The position numbers were made by a program, and so were the translations under genes. This document shows, in pieces, positions 8,949 to 17,687 of a stretch of 64,000 nt of DNA; positions within the stretch are counted from its first letter, which is position 1, and the number at the start of each line of letters is the position of its first letter. The DNA is from Rhizobium leguminosarum. GTDB taxonomy: Bacteria > Pseudomonadota > Alphaproteobacteria > Rhizobiales > Rhizobiaceae. The notes beneath the pieces are model-generated. The model ran no database searches. It was not told the origin of the DNA and worked only from the letters and a program-made list of their open reading frames with translations. The stretch lies in assembly GCF_001679785.1 (NCBI RefSeq), contig NZ_CP016286.1:744001-808000 (forward strand), given 5' to 3'.

Positions 8949-11204
8949 ATGGGACAAGAGATTTTGCCGCCTTCAGGCGGAGACGACGATCACATCCAGC
9001 CGGTCGACCTCAAGGCGGCGCTCGAGCAGCGTTACCTTGCCTATGCGTTGTCGACCATCATGCACCGCGCCCTGCCCGACGTGCGCGACGGGCTGAAGCC
9101 TGTCCATCGCCGCATCGTCTACGCGATGAACGAGATGGGGCTGAGGCCGAACTCGGCCTTCAGGAAATGCGCCAAGATCGTCGGCGAGGTGATGGGTAAC
9201 TACCATCCACACGGCGACCAGTCGATCTACGATGCGCTTGCCCGTCTCGCCCAGGACTTCTCGCAGCGCTACACACTGGTCAACGGCCAGGGCAATTTCG
9301 GCAATATCGACGGCGATAGCCCCGCCGCCATGCGTTACACCGAATCGAAGATGACGGCGGTCTCCGAACTACTGCTCGAAGGCATCGACCAGGATGCCGT
9401 CGATTTCCGCGACACTTACGACGAATCGAATTCCGAGCCGGTCGTCCTTCCCGGCGCCTTCCCGAACCTGCTCGCCAACGGTTCCTCCGGCATCGCCGTC
9501 GGCATGGCGACCTCGATCCCGTCGCACAATGCGCACGAGCTTTGCGATGCCGCCCTGCATCTGATCAAGCATCCAGATGCGACCGTCGAAAAGCTCGTCG
9601 AATTCATTCCCGGCCCGGATTTCCCCACCGGCGGCATCATCATCGACAACCGCGAAAGCATCATCGAGAGCTACCGCACCGGCCGCGGCGGTTTCCGCGT
9701 GCGGGCGAAATGGCAGACGGAAGATCTCGGCCGCGGCGGTTACCAGATCGTCATCACCGAAATTCCCTTCCAGGTGCAGAAATCGCGGCTGATCGAGAAG
9801 ATCGCTGAGCTGCTGATCGCCCGTAAGCTGCCGCTGCTGGAAGATATTCGCGACGAATCGGCCGAGGACATTCGTGTCGTGCTGGTGCCGAAGACCCGCA
9901 GCGTCGATCCGACGATCCTGATGGAATCGATGTTCAAGCTGACGGAGCTCGAAAGCCGCTTCCCACTCAACATGAACGTGCTCTCCATGGGGCGCATCCC
10001 GCGGGTCATGGCGCTAAACGAGGTGTTGAAGGAGTGGCTGGACCACCGCCGGGAAGTTCTGCAACGCCGCTCGCGCTTCCGTCTCGCCGCGATCGATAGA
10101 CGCCTTGAAATCCTCAGCGGCCTGCTGGTTGCCTACCTCAACATCGATGAGGTCATCCGCATCATCCGCGAGGAGGACGAGCCGAAGCCGGTGATGATGG
10201 CGCGCTGGGATCTCACTGACAATCAGGTCGAGGCGATCCTCAATATGCGGTTGCGCGCCCTGCGCAAGCTGGAAGAGTTCGAGATCCGTAAGGAATTCGC
10301 TGAACTCACCAAGGAAAAGGGCGAGATCGAGGCGTTACTTTCCTCCGACGACAAGCAGTGGCAGACGGTCGCCTGGGAAATCGGCGAAGTGAAGAAGAAA
10401 TTCGCCAAGGCGACCGAGGTCGGCCGCCGCCGGACCCAGTTTGCCGAGGCGCCCGAGACCGACGAGGAAGCAATCCAGCAGGCGATGATCGAGAAGGAAC
10501 CGATCACCGTCGTCATTTCCGAAAAAGGCTGGATCCGCGCATTGAAGGGCCATATCGCCGACACGGCGACGCTGACCTTCAAGGAAGGCGACGGCTTGAA
10601 GATCGCCTTCCCGGCGCAGACGACGGACAAGATCCTGATTGTCACCACAGGCGGCAAGGCCTTCACGCTCGGCGGCGATAAGTTGCCGGGCGGTCGCGGT
10701 CACGGCGAGCCGCTGCGCATCATCGTCGATATGGATAACGATCAGGCGGTGCTGACCGCTTTCGTCCATGATCCCTCGCGCAAGCAGCTGATCGTCTCGA
10801 CCGCCGGCAACGGCTTCGTCGTTCCGGAGGCCGAGCTGGTTGCCAATACCCGCAAGGGCAAGCAGATCATGAATGTCGGGCTGCCTGAGGAAACGCAGCT
10901 GCTCGTGCCCGTCAGCGGCGACCATGTCGCCGTCGTCGGTGAAAACCGCAAGTTGCTGGTCTTCCCGCTGGCGCAGGTGCCGGAAATGTCGCGCGGCAAG
11001 GGCGTACGCTTGCAGCGTTACAAGGATGGCGGCATTTCCGACGTCCGCTGCTTTGCGATATCAGACGGCCTCGTCTGGGAAGATAGCGCCGGCCGCACGT
11101 TCACGAAGAACAAGGACGAGCTCGCCGAATGGCTGGCCGATCGCGCCACCGCCGGCCGCACCGTGCCGAAGGGCTTCCCGCGCAGCGGCAAATTCGCCGG
11201 CTGA
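8949..11204 (+). CDS. parC: DNA topoisomerase IV subunit A
   Basis: The 751-residue ATP-independent DNA cleavage subunit that pairs with ParE to decatenate chromosomes. The winged-helix region has [15 protein letters not shown], and the catalytic tyrosine is Y130 in [10 protein letters not shown]. The C-terminal third carries degenerate beta-pinwheel repeats. The length and the absence of a clear GyrA box favour ParC over GyrA. The quinolone-determining segment reads HGDQSIYD, with Gln91 where ParC and GyrA usually have Ser. The start follows a repeat element by 9 bp, so no good Shine-Dalgarno is visible and expression may depend on the repeat. Confidence 0.93.
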   Translation: MGQEILPPSGGDDDHIQPVDLKAALEQRYLAYALSTIMHRALPDVRDGLKPVHRRIVYAMNEMGLRPNSAFRKCAKIVGEVMGNYHPHGDQSIYDALARLAQDFSQRYTLVNGQGNFGNIDGDSPAAMRYTESKMTAVSELLLEGIDQDAVDFRDTYDESNSEPVVLPGAFPNLLANGSSGIAVGMATSIPSHNAHELCDAALHLIKHPDATVEKLVEFIPGPDFPTGGIIIDNRESIIESYRTGRGGFRVRAKWQTEDLGRGGYQIVITEIPFQVQKSRLIEKIAELLIARKLPLLEDIRDESAEDIRVVLVPKTRSVDPTILMESMFKLTELESRFPLNMNVLSMGRIPRVMALNEVLKEWLDHRREVLQRRSRFRLAAIDRRLEILSGLLVAYLNIDEVIRIIREEDEPKPVMMARWDLTDNQVEAILNMRLRALRKLEEFEIRKEFAELTKEKGEIEALLSSDDKQWQTVAWEIGEVKKKFAKATEVGRRRTQFAEAPETDEEAIQQAMIEKEPITVVISEKGWIRALKGHIADTATLTFKEGDGLKIAFPAQTTDKILIVTTGGKAFTLGGDKLPGGRGHGEPLRIIVDMDNDQAVLTAFVHDPSRKQLIVSTAGNGFVVPEAELVANTRKGKQIMNVGLPEETQLLVPVSGDHVAVVGENRKLLVFPLAQVPEMSRGKGVRLQRYKDGGISDVRCFAISDGLVWEDSAGRTFTKNKDELAEWLADRATAGRTVPKGFPRSGKFAG

Positions 11205-11362
11205 GGCCTAAAAATTCCGCGCCCGACTCTTGGCGGGCGCGACAATTCCTCTATCTCACTCCTGTTACCAAAAATACGAACAGGCCAGCTCCGAAGGCGG
11301 ACGGAATGGCCGAGGCCCGTGCGCTTGGGGAAAGTGCGCGCGCCCTCAACGGAGGAAAATCG

Positions 11363-11821
11363 ATGCCCGCCAGCACCATCAAATTGCATGTCAGCCACAC
11401 CTACAAAGTGTCGCCCGCTGTCGTTTACGACGCCTGGCTCAACCCCGAAATCGCCCGCCGCTTCCTGTTTGCGACCGATGACGGTCATGTCATCCGTGCC
11501 GATATCGATCCGCGTGTCGGCGGCCGTTTCTTCGTCGTCGACCGCCGCCCGACCGGCGACGCCTTCCACCAGGGCGTCTTCCTGGAACTGAAGCGCCCGC
11601 AGCGCATGGTCTTCAGTTTCTCCGTCGAGGAACACGACCACAATTGCGACCGCGTCGAGATCAACATCGAGCCTCTTGGCGGCGGCAGCCGTTTGACGCT
11701 GACCCATGAAATGTGCGCCGAATGGGCCGAACACGAGGAAAAGACCCGGCAAGGCTGGGCGCATGTGGTCGAAGGGCTTGGCAGGGAACTGGAGCAGGAG
11801 CAGTTCAAGGCTACGGGTTGA
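11363..11821 (+). CDS. SRPBCC / AHSA1-like domain protein
   Basis: A 152-residue single-domain START-like protein that probably binds a hydrophobic ligand. The first strand and helix are recognisable (VSHTYKVSPAVVYDAWLNPE), as is the C-terminal long helix (EKTRQGWAHVVEGLGRELEQ). The start at 11363 has GGAGG 7 bp upstream; longer frames from upstream read through the parC 3' end. Its last 11 bp overlap, tail to tail, with the end of the doc gene. Such proteins are often encoded beside ArsR regulators; none is present here. Confidence 0.83.
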   Translation: MPASTIKLHVSHTYKVSPAVVYDAWLNPEIARRFLFATDDGHVIRADIDPRVGGRFFVVDRRPTGDAFHQGVFLELKRPQRMVFSFSVEEHDHNCDRVEINIEPLGGGSRLTLTHEMCAEWAEHEEKTRQGWAHVVEGLGRELEQEQFKATG

Positions 11822-12200
11822 GCGGTATGCTGAAATCTCGAAGGAAGCGGGTCGCACCTTCTTCGTCGATCTCGCCAGCGGTTACGGCAAGAACGAAAGC
11901 GTAGAGATTGGCATCGGTCGTTTCGATCTCGTAGCCATTTTCGAGAAGGAACACACCGGCGGTTACGATCGCGATCCGCTTGTTGCCGTCGACGAATGCG
12001 TGGTTGCGGGCAAGACCGAAAAGATATGCGGCGGCGAGTTCGATGACGTCGTCGCAGCCGTAATTTGCCTTGTGCATCGGCCGGCCGAGAGCAGATTCCA
12101 GCGCACCTTCGTCACGCAGTCCTGTGAGACCGCCGAAGCGCTCGATCTGCATTTTCTGCAGGCTCTCCACCAATGATCTCGTCAGGAATTTGAAGGCCAT
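11811..12200 (-). CDS. doc: Doc-type toxin of a type II toxin-antitoxin pair
   Basis: A 129-residue Fic-fold protein. The catalytic motif is HAFVDGNKR at residues 67-75, matching the Doc variant of the Fic motif rather than the AMP-transferring HPFxxGNG form. Doc of phage P1 phosphorylates EF-Tu and stops translation; the same activity here is inferred. The ATG overlaps the antitoxin stop by one base (TAATG), so the two are translationally coupled. The 3' end overlaps the convergent SRPBCC gene by 11 bp. Confidence 0.9.
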   Translation of the reverse strand: MAFKFLTRSLVESLQKMQIERFGGLTGLRDEGALESALGRPMHKANYGCDDVIELAAAYLFGLARNHAFVDGNKRIAIVTAGVFLLENGYEIETTDANLYAFVLAVTAGEIDEEGATRFLRDFSIPLNP

Positions 12201-12421
12201 TATTCGGCCAGCTTTTTCAAGGCGACCTTATACTTGTCCATGAAATATCGCGCCGCCTCGAGCTGACGAGACAAATCCTCATCGGCCGGCTTCAAAATGA
12301 TACCGCCGTTTTCCAACTGCAATTCCAGTGAATCGCCGGTCTTCAATCCAAGACGGTCGAGGGTTTCCTTAGGGATGATAATACCCTCGGAATTGCCGAT
12401 CTTGCGGATCGTGACGTTCAT
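12200..12421 (-). CDS. AbrB / MazE-type antitoxin
   Basis: A 73-residue protein with an N-terminal swapped-hairpin AbrB DNA-binding domain (VTIRKIGNSEGIIIPKETLDRLGL) and a charged C-terminal tail that should wrap the toxin. It is the first gene of the pair, as usual for antitoxins. It should both neutralise Doc and repress its own promoter, which lies 27-55 bp upstream with palindromic sequence over the -10 box. Doc is classically paired with Phd, so the AbrB-type partner is worth noting. Confidence 0.9.
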   Translation of the reverse strand: MNVTIRKIGNSEGIIIPKETLDRLGLKTGDSLELQLENGGIILKPADEDLSRQLEAARYFMDKYKVALKKLAE

Positions 12422-12447
12422 CGCTTCATCCTCGGTGTGGTAACGGA

Positions 12448-12476
12448 GTTATAACATGAGGCCGAGCAGGTGACAA
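12448..12476 (-). promoter_or_regulatory. Sigma-70-type promoter of the abrB-doc operon with overlapping palindromes
   Basis: On the minus strand TTGTCA (12476-12471) and TATAAC (12453-12448) are separated by 17 bp. The -10 box is part of the palindrome GTTATAAC and adjoins TAAC-GGA-GTTA, so a bound AbrB dimer would block polymerase. Confidence 0.55.
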
Positions 12477-12480
12477 CGTC

Positions 12481-13368
12481 CTAGCCTGCCATTTGCCTGA
12501 TGCTTTTCCTCCGCACCATCCAGGCGGAATGCGCCGCGATTGCCGCCACCAGGATGCCGCCGCCGACCAGTGTCATCTTCGTCGGCGTTTCGGCAAAGAT
12601 CAGCCAGACCCAGATCGGTGCGAGCACGGTTTCGAGCAGGTAGAACATGCCGACTTCAGGCGCCGAGAGGTAACGCGGCCCGGTCGCCAGGCACCAGAGG
12701 GCAAGCGGCATCATGACCGCGCCATTAAGGAGGATCCAGGCGGGATGCTCGATCGAAAAACCGCCTGCCGGCATGATTAAGATCAGGCCGACCACCGCCG
12801 GCAGCACCGTCGAAAGAAGCGAGACGAAGCCCATCTCCCGGCGCGAGGCGCGGCTGACGGTGATGGCGGCGGCAATGATGAAGGCGGTCAGCAGTGCCAT
12901 GATATCGCCGAAGAGATGGCCGCCCGAAAGCCCATCCCGCACGATCAGACCGACACCGAAGATCATCGCCGCCATGGCGATCAGCGTTGGTAGCGCCGGC
13001 CGCTCCTTGAGGAAAATCCACGAAAGAAGGGCGGCGAACATCGGATTGAATGCGACGATGAATACGACATTGGCCGTCGACGTGTTGAAAACGGCAAGAA
13101 GGAAGACCACCGTCGTCAACCCGTAGAGCAGGCCGGTGACGAGGCCCGGCCAGCCCGGCACGAGCACTGGCCATCGCCCGTTGGCGATCCTGAGCACTGT
13201 GGCGACCAGAAGCGTCACGCCAAGGGTCGCGATGCTTCTCGCGGCAAGGATCGACCACAGCTCGCCGTCGGCGAGCCGCATGAGCGGGATATCCACGGAA
13301 AGCGCCAGCCCGCCGATCGCCGTCAGCAGCAGGCCCTTCCGATGGTCGGAAAGAGCGGTGGGGAACAT
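12481..13368 (-). CDS. EamA / DMT-family transporter
   Basis: A 295-residue inner-membrane protein with about ten hydrophobic segments arranged as two EamA repeats. Each repeat has the family's central small-residue helix (for example NVVFIVAFNPMFAALLSWIFLKERP in the first half and the GGGILVAAIAAHSAW helix at the end). It is a drug / metabolite exporter of unknown substrate. Its start codon abuts the bpt stop codon directly, so it is probably cotranscribed with and downstream of bpt. Confidence 0.88.
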   Translation of the reverse strand: MFPTALSDHRKGLLLTAIGGLALSVDIPLMRLADGELWSILAARSIATLGVTLLVATVLRIANGRWPVLVPGWPGLVTGLLYGLTTVVFLLAVFNTSTANVVFIVAFNPMFAALLSWIFLKERPALPTLIAMAAMIFGVGLIVRDGLSGGHLFGDIMALLTAFIIAAAITVSRASRREMGFVSLLSTVLPAVVGLILIMPAGGFSIEHPAWILLNGAVMMPLALWCLATGPRYLSAPEVGMFYLLETVLAPIWVWLIFAETPTKMTLVGGGILVAAIAAHSAWMVRRKSIRQMAG

Positions 13369-14145
13369 TCAGTCGTGGGTGCTCTCGGGCATGGACGAGG
13401 GATCGAAGCGTTCCCAGCCGCGCGGGGTCAGATGCTCCTGCGGCTGGAAGCGCGTCTTGTAGTCCATTTTCCGCGACCCTTGAACCCAGTAGCCGAGGTA
13501 GACATGCGGCAATCCCAGCGCTTTCGTGCGCCGGACATGATCGAGAATCATGAAGGTGCCGAGCGAACGCCGTTCGAGGGCGGGATTGAAATAGGAATAG
13601 ACCATCGACAAACCGTCGCTCATCGTGTCGGTCAGCGCAGCGCCAAGCAGTTCGCCTTTCGGGCGCTGCTCCAGTCCTGAGCCTTCCTCACGCAGGCGAT
13701 ATTCGATGATCCTCGTATTCACATGCGTGTCTTCCACCATGATGGCATAGTCGAGCACGGTCATGTCGGACATGCCGCCCTGCTGGTGGCGAAAATCGAG
13801 ATAGCGTCGAAAGAGTGAATATTGCTCGCTGGAGGGCTGGGCCGCGAATTCGGTAGCGATGACGTCGGAATTTGCGGCAAGCACCCGCTTCATCGATTTG
13901 GTCGGCTCGAATTCCTGGGCGAGAATTCGCACGGAAACGCAGGCGCGACAGGATTCGCAGGCCGGGCGATAAGCGATGTTCTGCGAGCGGCGGAAACCGC
14001 CCTGCGTCAGGATGTCGTTCATCTCGGCGGCACGCGGGCCGACCAGATGGGTGAATACCTTGCGCTCCATCTCATGCGGCAGGTACGGACACGCAGCCGG
14101 AGCCGTCAGATAAAACTGCGGGGATGGCGTCGTCTGCGTATTCAT
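13369..14145 (-). CDS. bpt: Leucyl/aspartate protein transferase (arginyl-tRNA-protein transferase family)
   Basis: Transfers Leu from tRNA to N-terminal Asp or Glu of proteins, marking them for ClpAP via the N-end rule. The 258-residue form starting [10 protein letters not shown] has the usual bacterial length; a start 16 codons upstream is possible. The N-terminal domain has the conserved cysteines C63, C66 and C69 ([10 protein letters not shown]) plus C19. The C-terminal acyltransferase-like half includes [14 protein letters not shown] and [15 protein letters not shown]. Followed without a gap by an EamA transporter gene. Confidence 0.92.
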   Translation of the reverse strand: MNTQTTPSPQFYLTAPAACPYLPHEMERKVFTHLVGPRAAEMNDILTQGGFRRSQNIAYRPACESCRACVSVRILAQEFEPTKSMKRVLAANSDVIATEFAAQPSSEQYSLFRRYLDFRHQQGGMSDMTVLDYAIMVEDTHVNTRIIEYRLREEGSGLEQRPKGELLGAALTDTMSDGLSMVYSYFNPALERRSLGTFMILDHVRRTKALGLPHVYLGYWVQGSRKMDYKTRFQPQEHLTPRGWERFDPSSMPESTHD

Positions 14146-14293
14146 TTGTCGCGGAAATTTCCTTGTCGAGACCGTGCCGTTTCCTGACAGCATGACCTAA
14201 GAATAAAAAACGTCAACAGCGGGGCGCGTTTCGCCCTTCATATCAGTCTTCTAATTTTAGATATGGAGCGCCGGCGCCCGTCGGCAAAGAGAA

Positions 14294-14319
14294 GGCGGAG
14301 ACTTTATTTCGTCTCCGCC
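14294..14319 (-). terminator. Probable terminator of the RDD gene
   Basis: A perfect 9-bp stem (GGCGGAGAC / GTCTCCGCC) with an AT-rich 8-nt loop lies 34 bp downstream of the RDD stop on the minus strand. The following sequence TTCTCTTTG is pyrimidine-rich but lacks a clean T run. Confidence 0.5.
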
Positions 14320-14352
14320 CTGGGATTGCAGTTAGGGTTTCAGCCAAAAGTC

Positions 14353-14811
14353 TCAGGCCGTGCGCACCGTCGCCGTGCCCACAAGTAGGTCGTGAACAAG
14401 ACGGCTGCGTTCGATGAACAGGCCGGCAAGCAGGATGAGCGGCGTCAGCACCGAGTTGAGGATCCAGAACAGTGCCAGATGCACGATCGCCGTCATGAAA
14501 TCCATCGGCCGTCCGTCGACGCGCACGATTGCGATCCCCATGGCGCGCATGCCGAGCGAGGCCTGGCTCGGCCCGCCCACTGTCAGGCCGAAGTAAATGC
14601 CGGCGACGATAACGAAGAGGGCAGGGTAGAGAAAGAAGCCGAGCCCCAGCGTGACGATCGACAGGAAGAACAGCACGATCGCTGCGGGAATGCACAGCAG
14701 CGCCACGATGACATAGTCGAGAATGAAAGCGAAGACCCGGCGGCTCAACACGCCGCTATAGGCGCGCCAGTCCTCCGGTGCGGCATAAAGCGGATTGGGG
14801 TTGTAGCTCAT
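14353..14811 (-). CDS. RDD-family membrane protein
   Basis: A 152-residue protein whose first helix begins with the signature R-V-F-A-F-I-L-D-Y, followed by hydrophobic segments at about 25-60, 65-85 and 100-130. The motif GMRAMGIAIVRVDG and the closing RLVHDLLVGT are typical of RDD proteins. Function is unknown; transport or stress roles have been proposed in other bacteria. The start at 14811 has GGAG about 6 bp upstream; a longer frame begins 17 codons earlier. It lies between bpt and hemB on the same strand. Confidence 0.85.
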   Translation of the reverse strand: MSYNPNPLYAAPEDWRAYSGVLSRRVFAFILDYVIVALLCIPAAIVLFFLSIVTLGLGFFLYPALFVIVAGIYFGLTVGGPSQASLGMRAMGIAIVRVDGRPMDFMTAIVHLALFWILNSVLTPLILLAGLFIERSRLVHDLLVGTATVRTA

Positions 14812-14913
14812 CTCAATCTCCTGCGGAAAAACGATGCCGCTGATATGGTATCGGCAGGGCAAAATGCAATATTTGCTCTAGATTTGGATGATTTTTCGGA
14901 CGGTTCGGCCCAA

Positions 14914-15927
14914 TCATCGCTTTGCGAGAATTTTCGCCACTTCGACCGCGAAATAGGTAAGTATACCGTCGCATCCCGCTCGCTTGAACGACAGCAGCGT
15001 TTCGAGCATCGCCCGCTCGCCATCGATCCAGCCGTTCATCGCCGCCGCCTTGATCTGTGTATATTCGCCAGAAACCTGGTAGGCAAAGGTCGGCAGGCCA
15101 AAGGCCTCCTTCATCCGCCAGCAGATATCGAGATAGGGCAGGCCGGGCTTGACCATCAGCATGTCGGCGCCTTCCTCGACATCGAGGGCCGCGTCGCGGA
15201 TCGCCTCGGTGCCGTTGGCGGGGTCGATATAATAGGTCTTCTTGTCACCTTTCAGCAGCCCGCCCGTCGAGATCGCCTCGCGATAGGGACCGTAGAAGGC
15301 GGAGGCGAATTTCGTCGCATAGCTCATGATGCCGACGCTCTGGTGGCCGGCTGCATCGAGCGCCATGCGGATCGCGCCGATGCGTCCGTCCATCATCTCC
15401 GACGGCGCGATGATGTCGGCACCGGCATCCGCCTGCATCACGGCGGCGCGCGCCACCTGGTCGACCGTCTCGTCGTTGACGATTTCGCTGCCTCTGAGAA
15501 TGCCGTCATGGCCGTGGCTGGTGAAGGGATCGAGCGCGACGTCGGTGATGATGCCGATATTTGGCACCGCCTTCTTGATCGCCGCCGTCGCCTGATTGAT
15601 CAGGTTATTGGCTTCGAGGCTGTTCGAGCCGGTCTCGTCGCGCAGCTCCATCTCTATATTCGGAAAGGTGGCAAGCGCCGGAATGCCGAGGCCGGCCGCT
15701 TCCCGCGCGGCTTCGACGGCCTTGTCGATGCTCATCCGGTTGACGCCGGGCATGGCAGCGATCGGATCGACGATGCCGGAACCCGGCACGATGAAGATCG
15801 GCCAGATCAGGTCGTCGACGGTCAGCCGGTTCTCCTGCACCAGCCGGCGTGTCCAATCCGCCTTGCGGTTGCGCCGCATGCGGCGATGGCCGGTGATGTC
15901 GTCGACGAGATGAGTCCTATCCTGCAT
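14914..15927 (-). CDS. hemB: Delta-aminolevulinic acid dehydratase (porphobilinogen synthase)
   Basis: Condenses two 5-aminolevulinate molecules to porphobilinogen, the second common step of haem, sirohaem and cobalamin synthesis. The 337-residue protein has both active-site lysines: K206 in SYATKFASAFYGP and the Schiff-base K260 in MLMVKPGLPYLD. The metal-site segment reads DVALDPFTSHGHDG, so the zinc-binding cysteines of the animal and yeast form are replaced by aspartates, indicating a magnesium / potassium-responsive enzyme. It stands alone and diverges from the DUF6163-like gene; a repeat copy lies in the divergent spacer. Confidence 0.95.
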   Translation of the reverse strand: MQDRTHLVDDITGHRRMRRNRKADWTRRLVQENRLTVDDLIWPIFIVPGSGIVDPIAAMPGVNRMSIDKAVEAAREAAGLGIPALATFPNIEMELRDETGSNSLEANNLINQATAAIKKAVPNIGIITDVALDPFTSHGHDGILRGSEIVNDETVDQVARAAVMQADAGADIIAPSEMMDGRIGAIRMALDAAGHQSVGIMSYATKFASAFYGPYREAISTGGLLKGDKKTYYIDPANGTEAIRDAALDVEEGADMLMVKPGLPYLDICWRMKEAFGLPTFAYQVSGEYTQIKAAAMNGWIDGERAMLETLLSFKRAGCDGILTYFAVEVAKILAKR

Positions 15928-16020
15928 GATATCTGTCCCTGGCCCATTCCATTTATCGGAGCGCTCATTATCATGGCGCCTGGAAAATCCAAACCGGACG
16001 ATTGGCCGCGGCGGAAGAAC

Positions 16021-16106
16021 CTCTGGCGCATGATGCCGATAATCGGAATCGATTTTTCGGGGGTATGCGCAAACTCAAAGTGATAAAGCGTTCTCCAGCG
16101 CGTCTT
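16021..16106 (-). repeat. Palindromic mosaic repeat, degenerate copy
   Basis: Read on the minus strand it has an ACGCTTTATCACTTTGA block and then a hairpin with outer GCGCATA, core ATCG-ATTC-CGAT, and an imperfect second arm. It matches the copy at 31076-31154 over nearly its whole length and shares its layout with copies at 28608-28706 and 41018-41123. It fills most of the spacer between hemB and the next gene. Confidence 0.7.
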
Positions 16107-16160
16107 GTCAGACACGCGGCGTTCTTTATGAAGATGCAACCCCAAACCGATGTCTGCGCT

Positions 16161-16598
16161 ATGGAAACCGAATCCCCGACGATACCGAAACGCACACTGG
16201 CGGATATCCTCTTCATTCTCTTCCTGAGGCTGGTTGCCTTATCCTGCTTCTGGTTCGGCCTGCAATATTGGGCGATGCTCGTCGGCTATTCGCTGGTGGG
16301 CGCCGGCCGCTTCGATCTTTTGAGCCTGCCGTGGAAGGTGGCGAGCACCAGCCTCGCCGTGCTCTTCCCCGTTGCCTCCCTCGGCCTCTGGCTGACCGTC
16401 TCCTGGGGGCCGGTCATCTGGGTGCTGGCCGCCGGCGGACAAATCCTCATGTATGGCCTGCTGCCGGATATTTTCGGCCCCAACCAGCTGATCATCCTGC
16501 TGCATGTCATCGTCGCGGTGGTCTACTTGATTTTCCGCCTGCTGCTCTGGCTGGAAAAGCGCCGGCATCGCCGTCAGGTAAGTGTTGATTTACCCTGA
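16161..16598 (+). CDS. DUF6163-like inner-membrane protein
   Basis: A 145-residue protein with about four hydrophobic segments (roughly residues 13-40, 55-75, 78-98 and 108-130), ending in a basic tail (LEKRRHRR). I recall similar small proteins next to ldtR genes in Rhizobiales; the DUF number is from memory. The ATG at 16161 is chosen; an in-frame ATG at 16128 is possible. It is followed after 128 bp by ldtR on the same strand. Function is unknown. Confidence 0.72.
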   Translation: METESPTIPKRTLADILFILFLRLVALSCFWFGLQYWAMLVGYSLVGAGRFDLLSLPWKVASTSLAVLFPVASLGLWLTVSWGPVIWVLAAGGQILMYGLLPDIFGPNQLIILLHVIVAVVYLIFRLLLWLEKRRHRRQVSVDLP

Positions 16599-16726
16599 GA
16601 CAACGTGGAGTTACCGGTAAGGCTCTGTTAAGCCTGCGGTTTAAGTCGAATTTTATATGTATTCGATAGGGTCTCACTCAAGGCGGGAAGAAAACACACC
16701 GCCAAACAAACAGTGAGGCAGTCAAT

Positions 16727-17242
16727 ATGAACACGAAAATCAAGCCGCAGGCGGTATCGACCTTCCGTGACCAGCAGGACCACGACATCCGTGATCTTTA
16801 CATGGAATCCCTTCATCTCGTTGAACGTCTGCACCGTCGTCTTCTCGACGTCATCAAGGACGAATTCGACCGTCAGGGTCGCAGCGACGTCAATGCCATC
16901 CAGGCGCTGCTCCTTTTCAACATCGGCAATTCCGAGCTGACCGCCGGCGAGCTGCGCTCGCGTGGCTACTATCTCGGCTCCAACGTCTCCTACAACGTCA
17001 AGAAGCTGGTCGATCTCGGTTTCATCAACCACCAGCGCTCGCGCATCGACCGCCGCTCGGTCCGCATCAGCCTAACCGAAACCGGCCAGGACATCGCCGA
17101 AACGGTGGCCAAGCTCTACGAACGCCACATCGCCTCGATCGACAAGGTCGGCGGCATCGGCACAGACGAGTTCACCCAGATGAACAAGCTGCTCCAGCGT
17201 CTGGACCGTTTCTGGAACGACCAGATTTTGTACCGTCTCTGA
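16727..17242 (+). CDS. ldtR: MarR-family transcriptional regulator, LdtR-like
   Basis: A 171-residue winged-helix regulator. The helix-turn-helix (SELTAGELRSRGYYLGSNVSYNVKKLVDLGF) and the wing (RSRIDRRSVRISLTETG) are clear in the middle third. The overall sequence resembles LdtR of Liberibacter and other Rhizobiales, which activates an L,D-transpeptidase gene and is sensitive to small aromatic ligands; that role is carried over by similarity. The probable target, an L,D-transpeptidase gene, is the next gene downstream, after a terminator and a 445-bp spacer, so the two are separately transcribed. Confidence 0.88.
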   Translation: MNTKIKPQAVSTFRDQQDHDIRDLYMESLHLVERLHRRLLDVIKDEFDRQGRSDVNAIQALLLFNIGNSELTAGELRSRGYYLGSNVSYNVKKLVDLGFINHQRSRIDRRSVRISLTETGQDIAETVAKLYERHIASIDKVGGIGTDEFTQMNKLLQRLDRFWNDQILYRL

Positions 17243-17687
17243 GACCCCTGACCTCCTTCCAGGGTTGACCAAAACCGGATGCGTCCCTGCGTGTCCGGTT
17301 TTGCCGTTTGCTCTTGCGTGGCATCTTTGCAACGCAGGGCGGGCCAAGCGTTCTCGCGTGTTTTCAAGCCGTTTTTTAGCCGTTATTAACCGGCACGCTT
17401 TACCCCGTCATATGGTTCGTTGCGTCCTGTTTCCGGCAGTCGGCAAGTCCGTCTTCCGGCCTGGCAACACGAATTGGCCATATTGGTGTGGCAGCGGAAG
17501 CTTAACAACCGGCGCTTTCAATGGACCGATCAGGAGTGTTCAGGCTGCCGCATCGCAATCTTGTGATGGGGCAAGCGGAATTTTTCGGTGCGCCGGGACA
17601 ACGAATGGACTGGGATCTGCGTTAAAGCGCAGTGATATCGCAAAAGGCCGCAGATTCTCTTTATAGCGGCATTCAGTGGTTGGGACT
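17243..17687. other. Intergenic region between ldtR and the L,D-transpeptidase gene
   Basis: About 445 bp. The left part holds the ldtR terminator; the rest should hold the promoter and any LdtR-binding sites of the transpeptidase gene. Plus-strand open frames here do not look coding. I see no repeat or RNA gene. Confidence 0.6.
17271..17302 (+). terminator. Terminator of ldtR
   Basis: AAAACCGGA at 17271-17279 pairs perfectly with TCCGGTTTT at 17294-17302, and the 3' arm itself supplies the T run. It lies 28 bp after the ldtR stop. Confidence 0.7.

Noticed and set aside
11218..11241. GC-rich inverted repeat after parC as a terminator
   Set aside because: The stem has an imperfect inner part and no T run follows, so it was not called.
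14392..16083. A 563-codon plus-strand open frame
   Set aside because: It is antisense to the RDD and hemB genes, whose protein families are clear; the long frame reflects high GC and codon bias.
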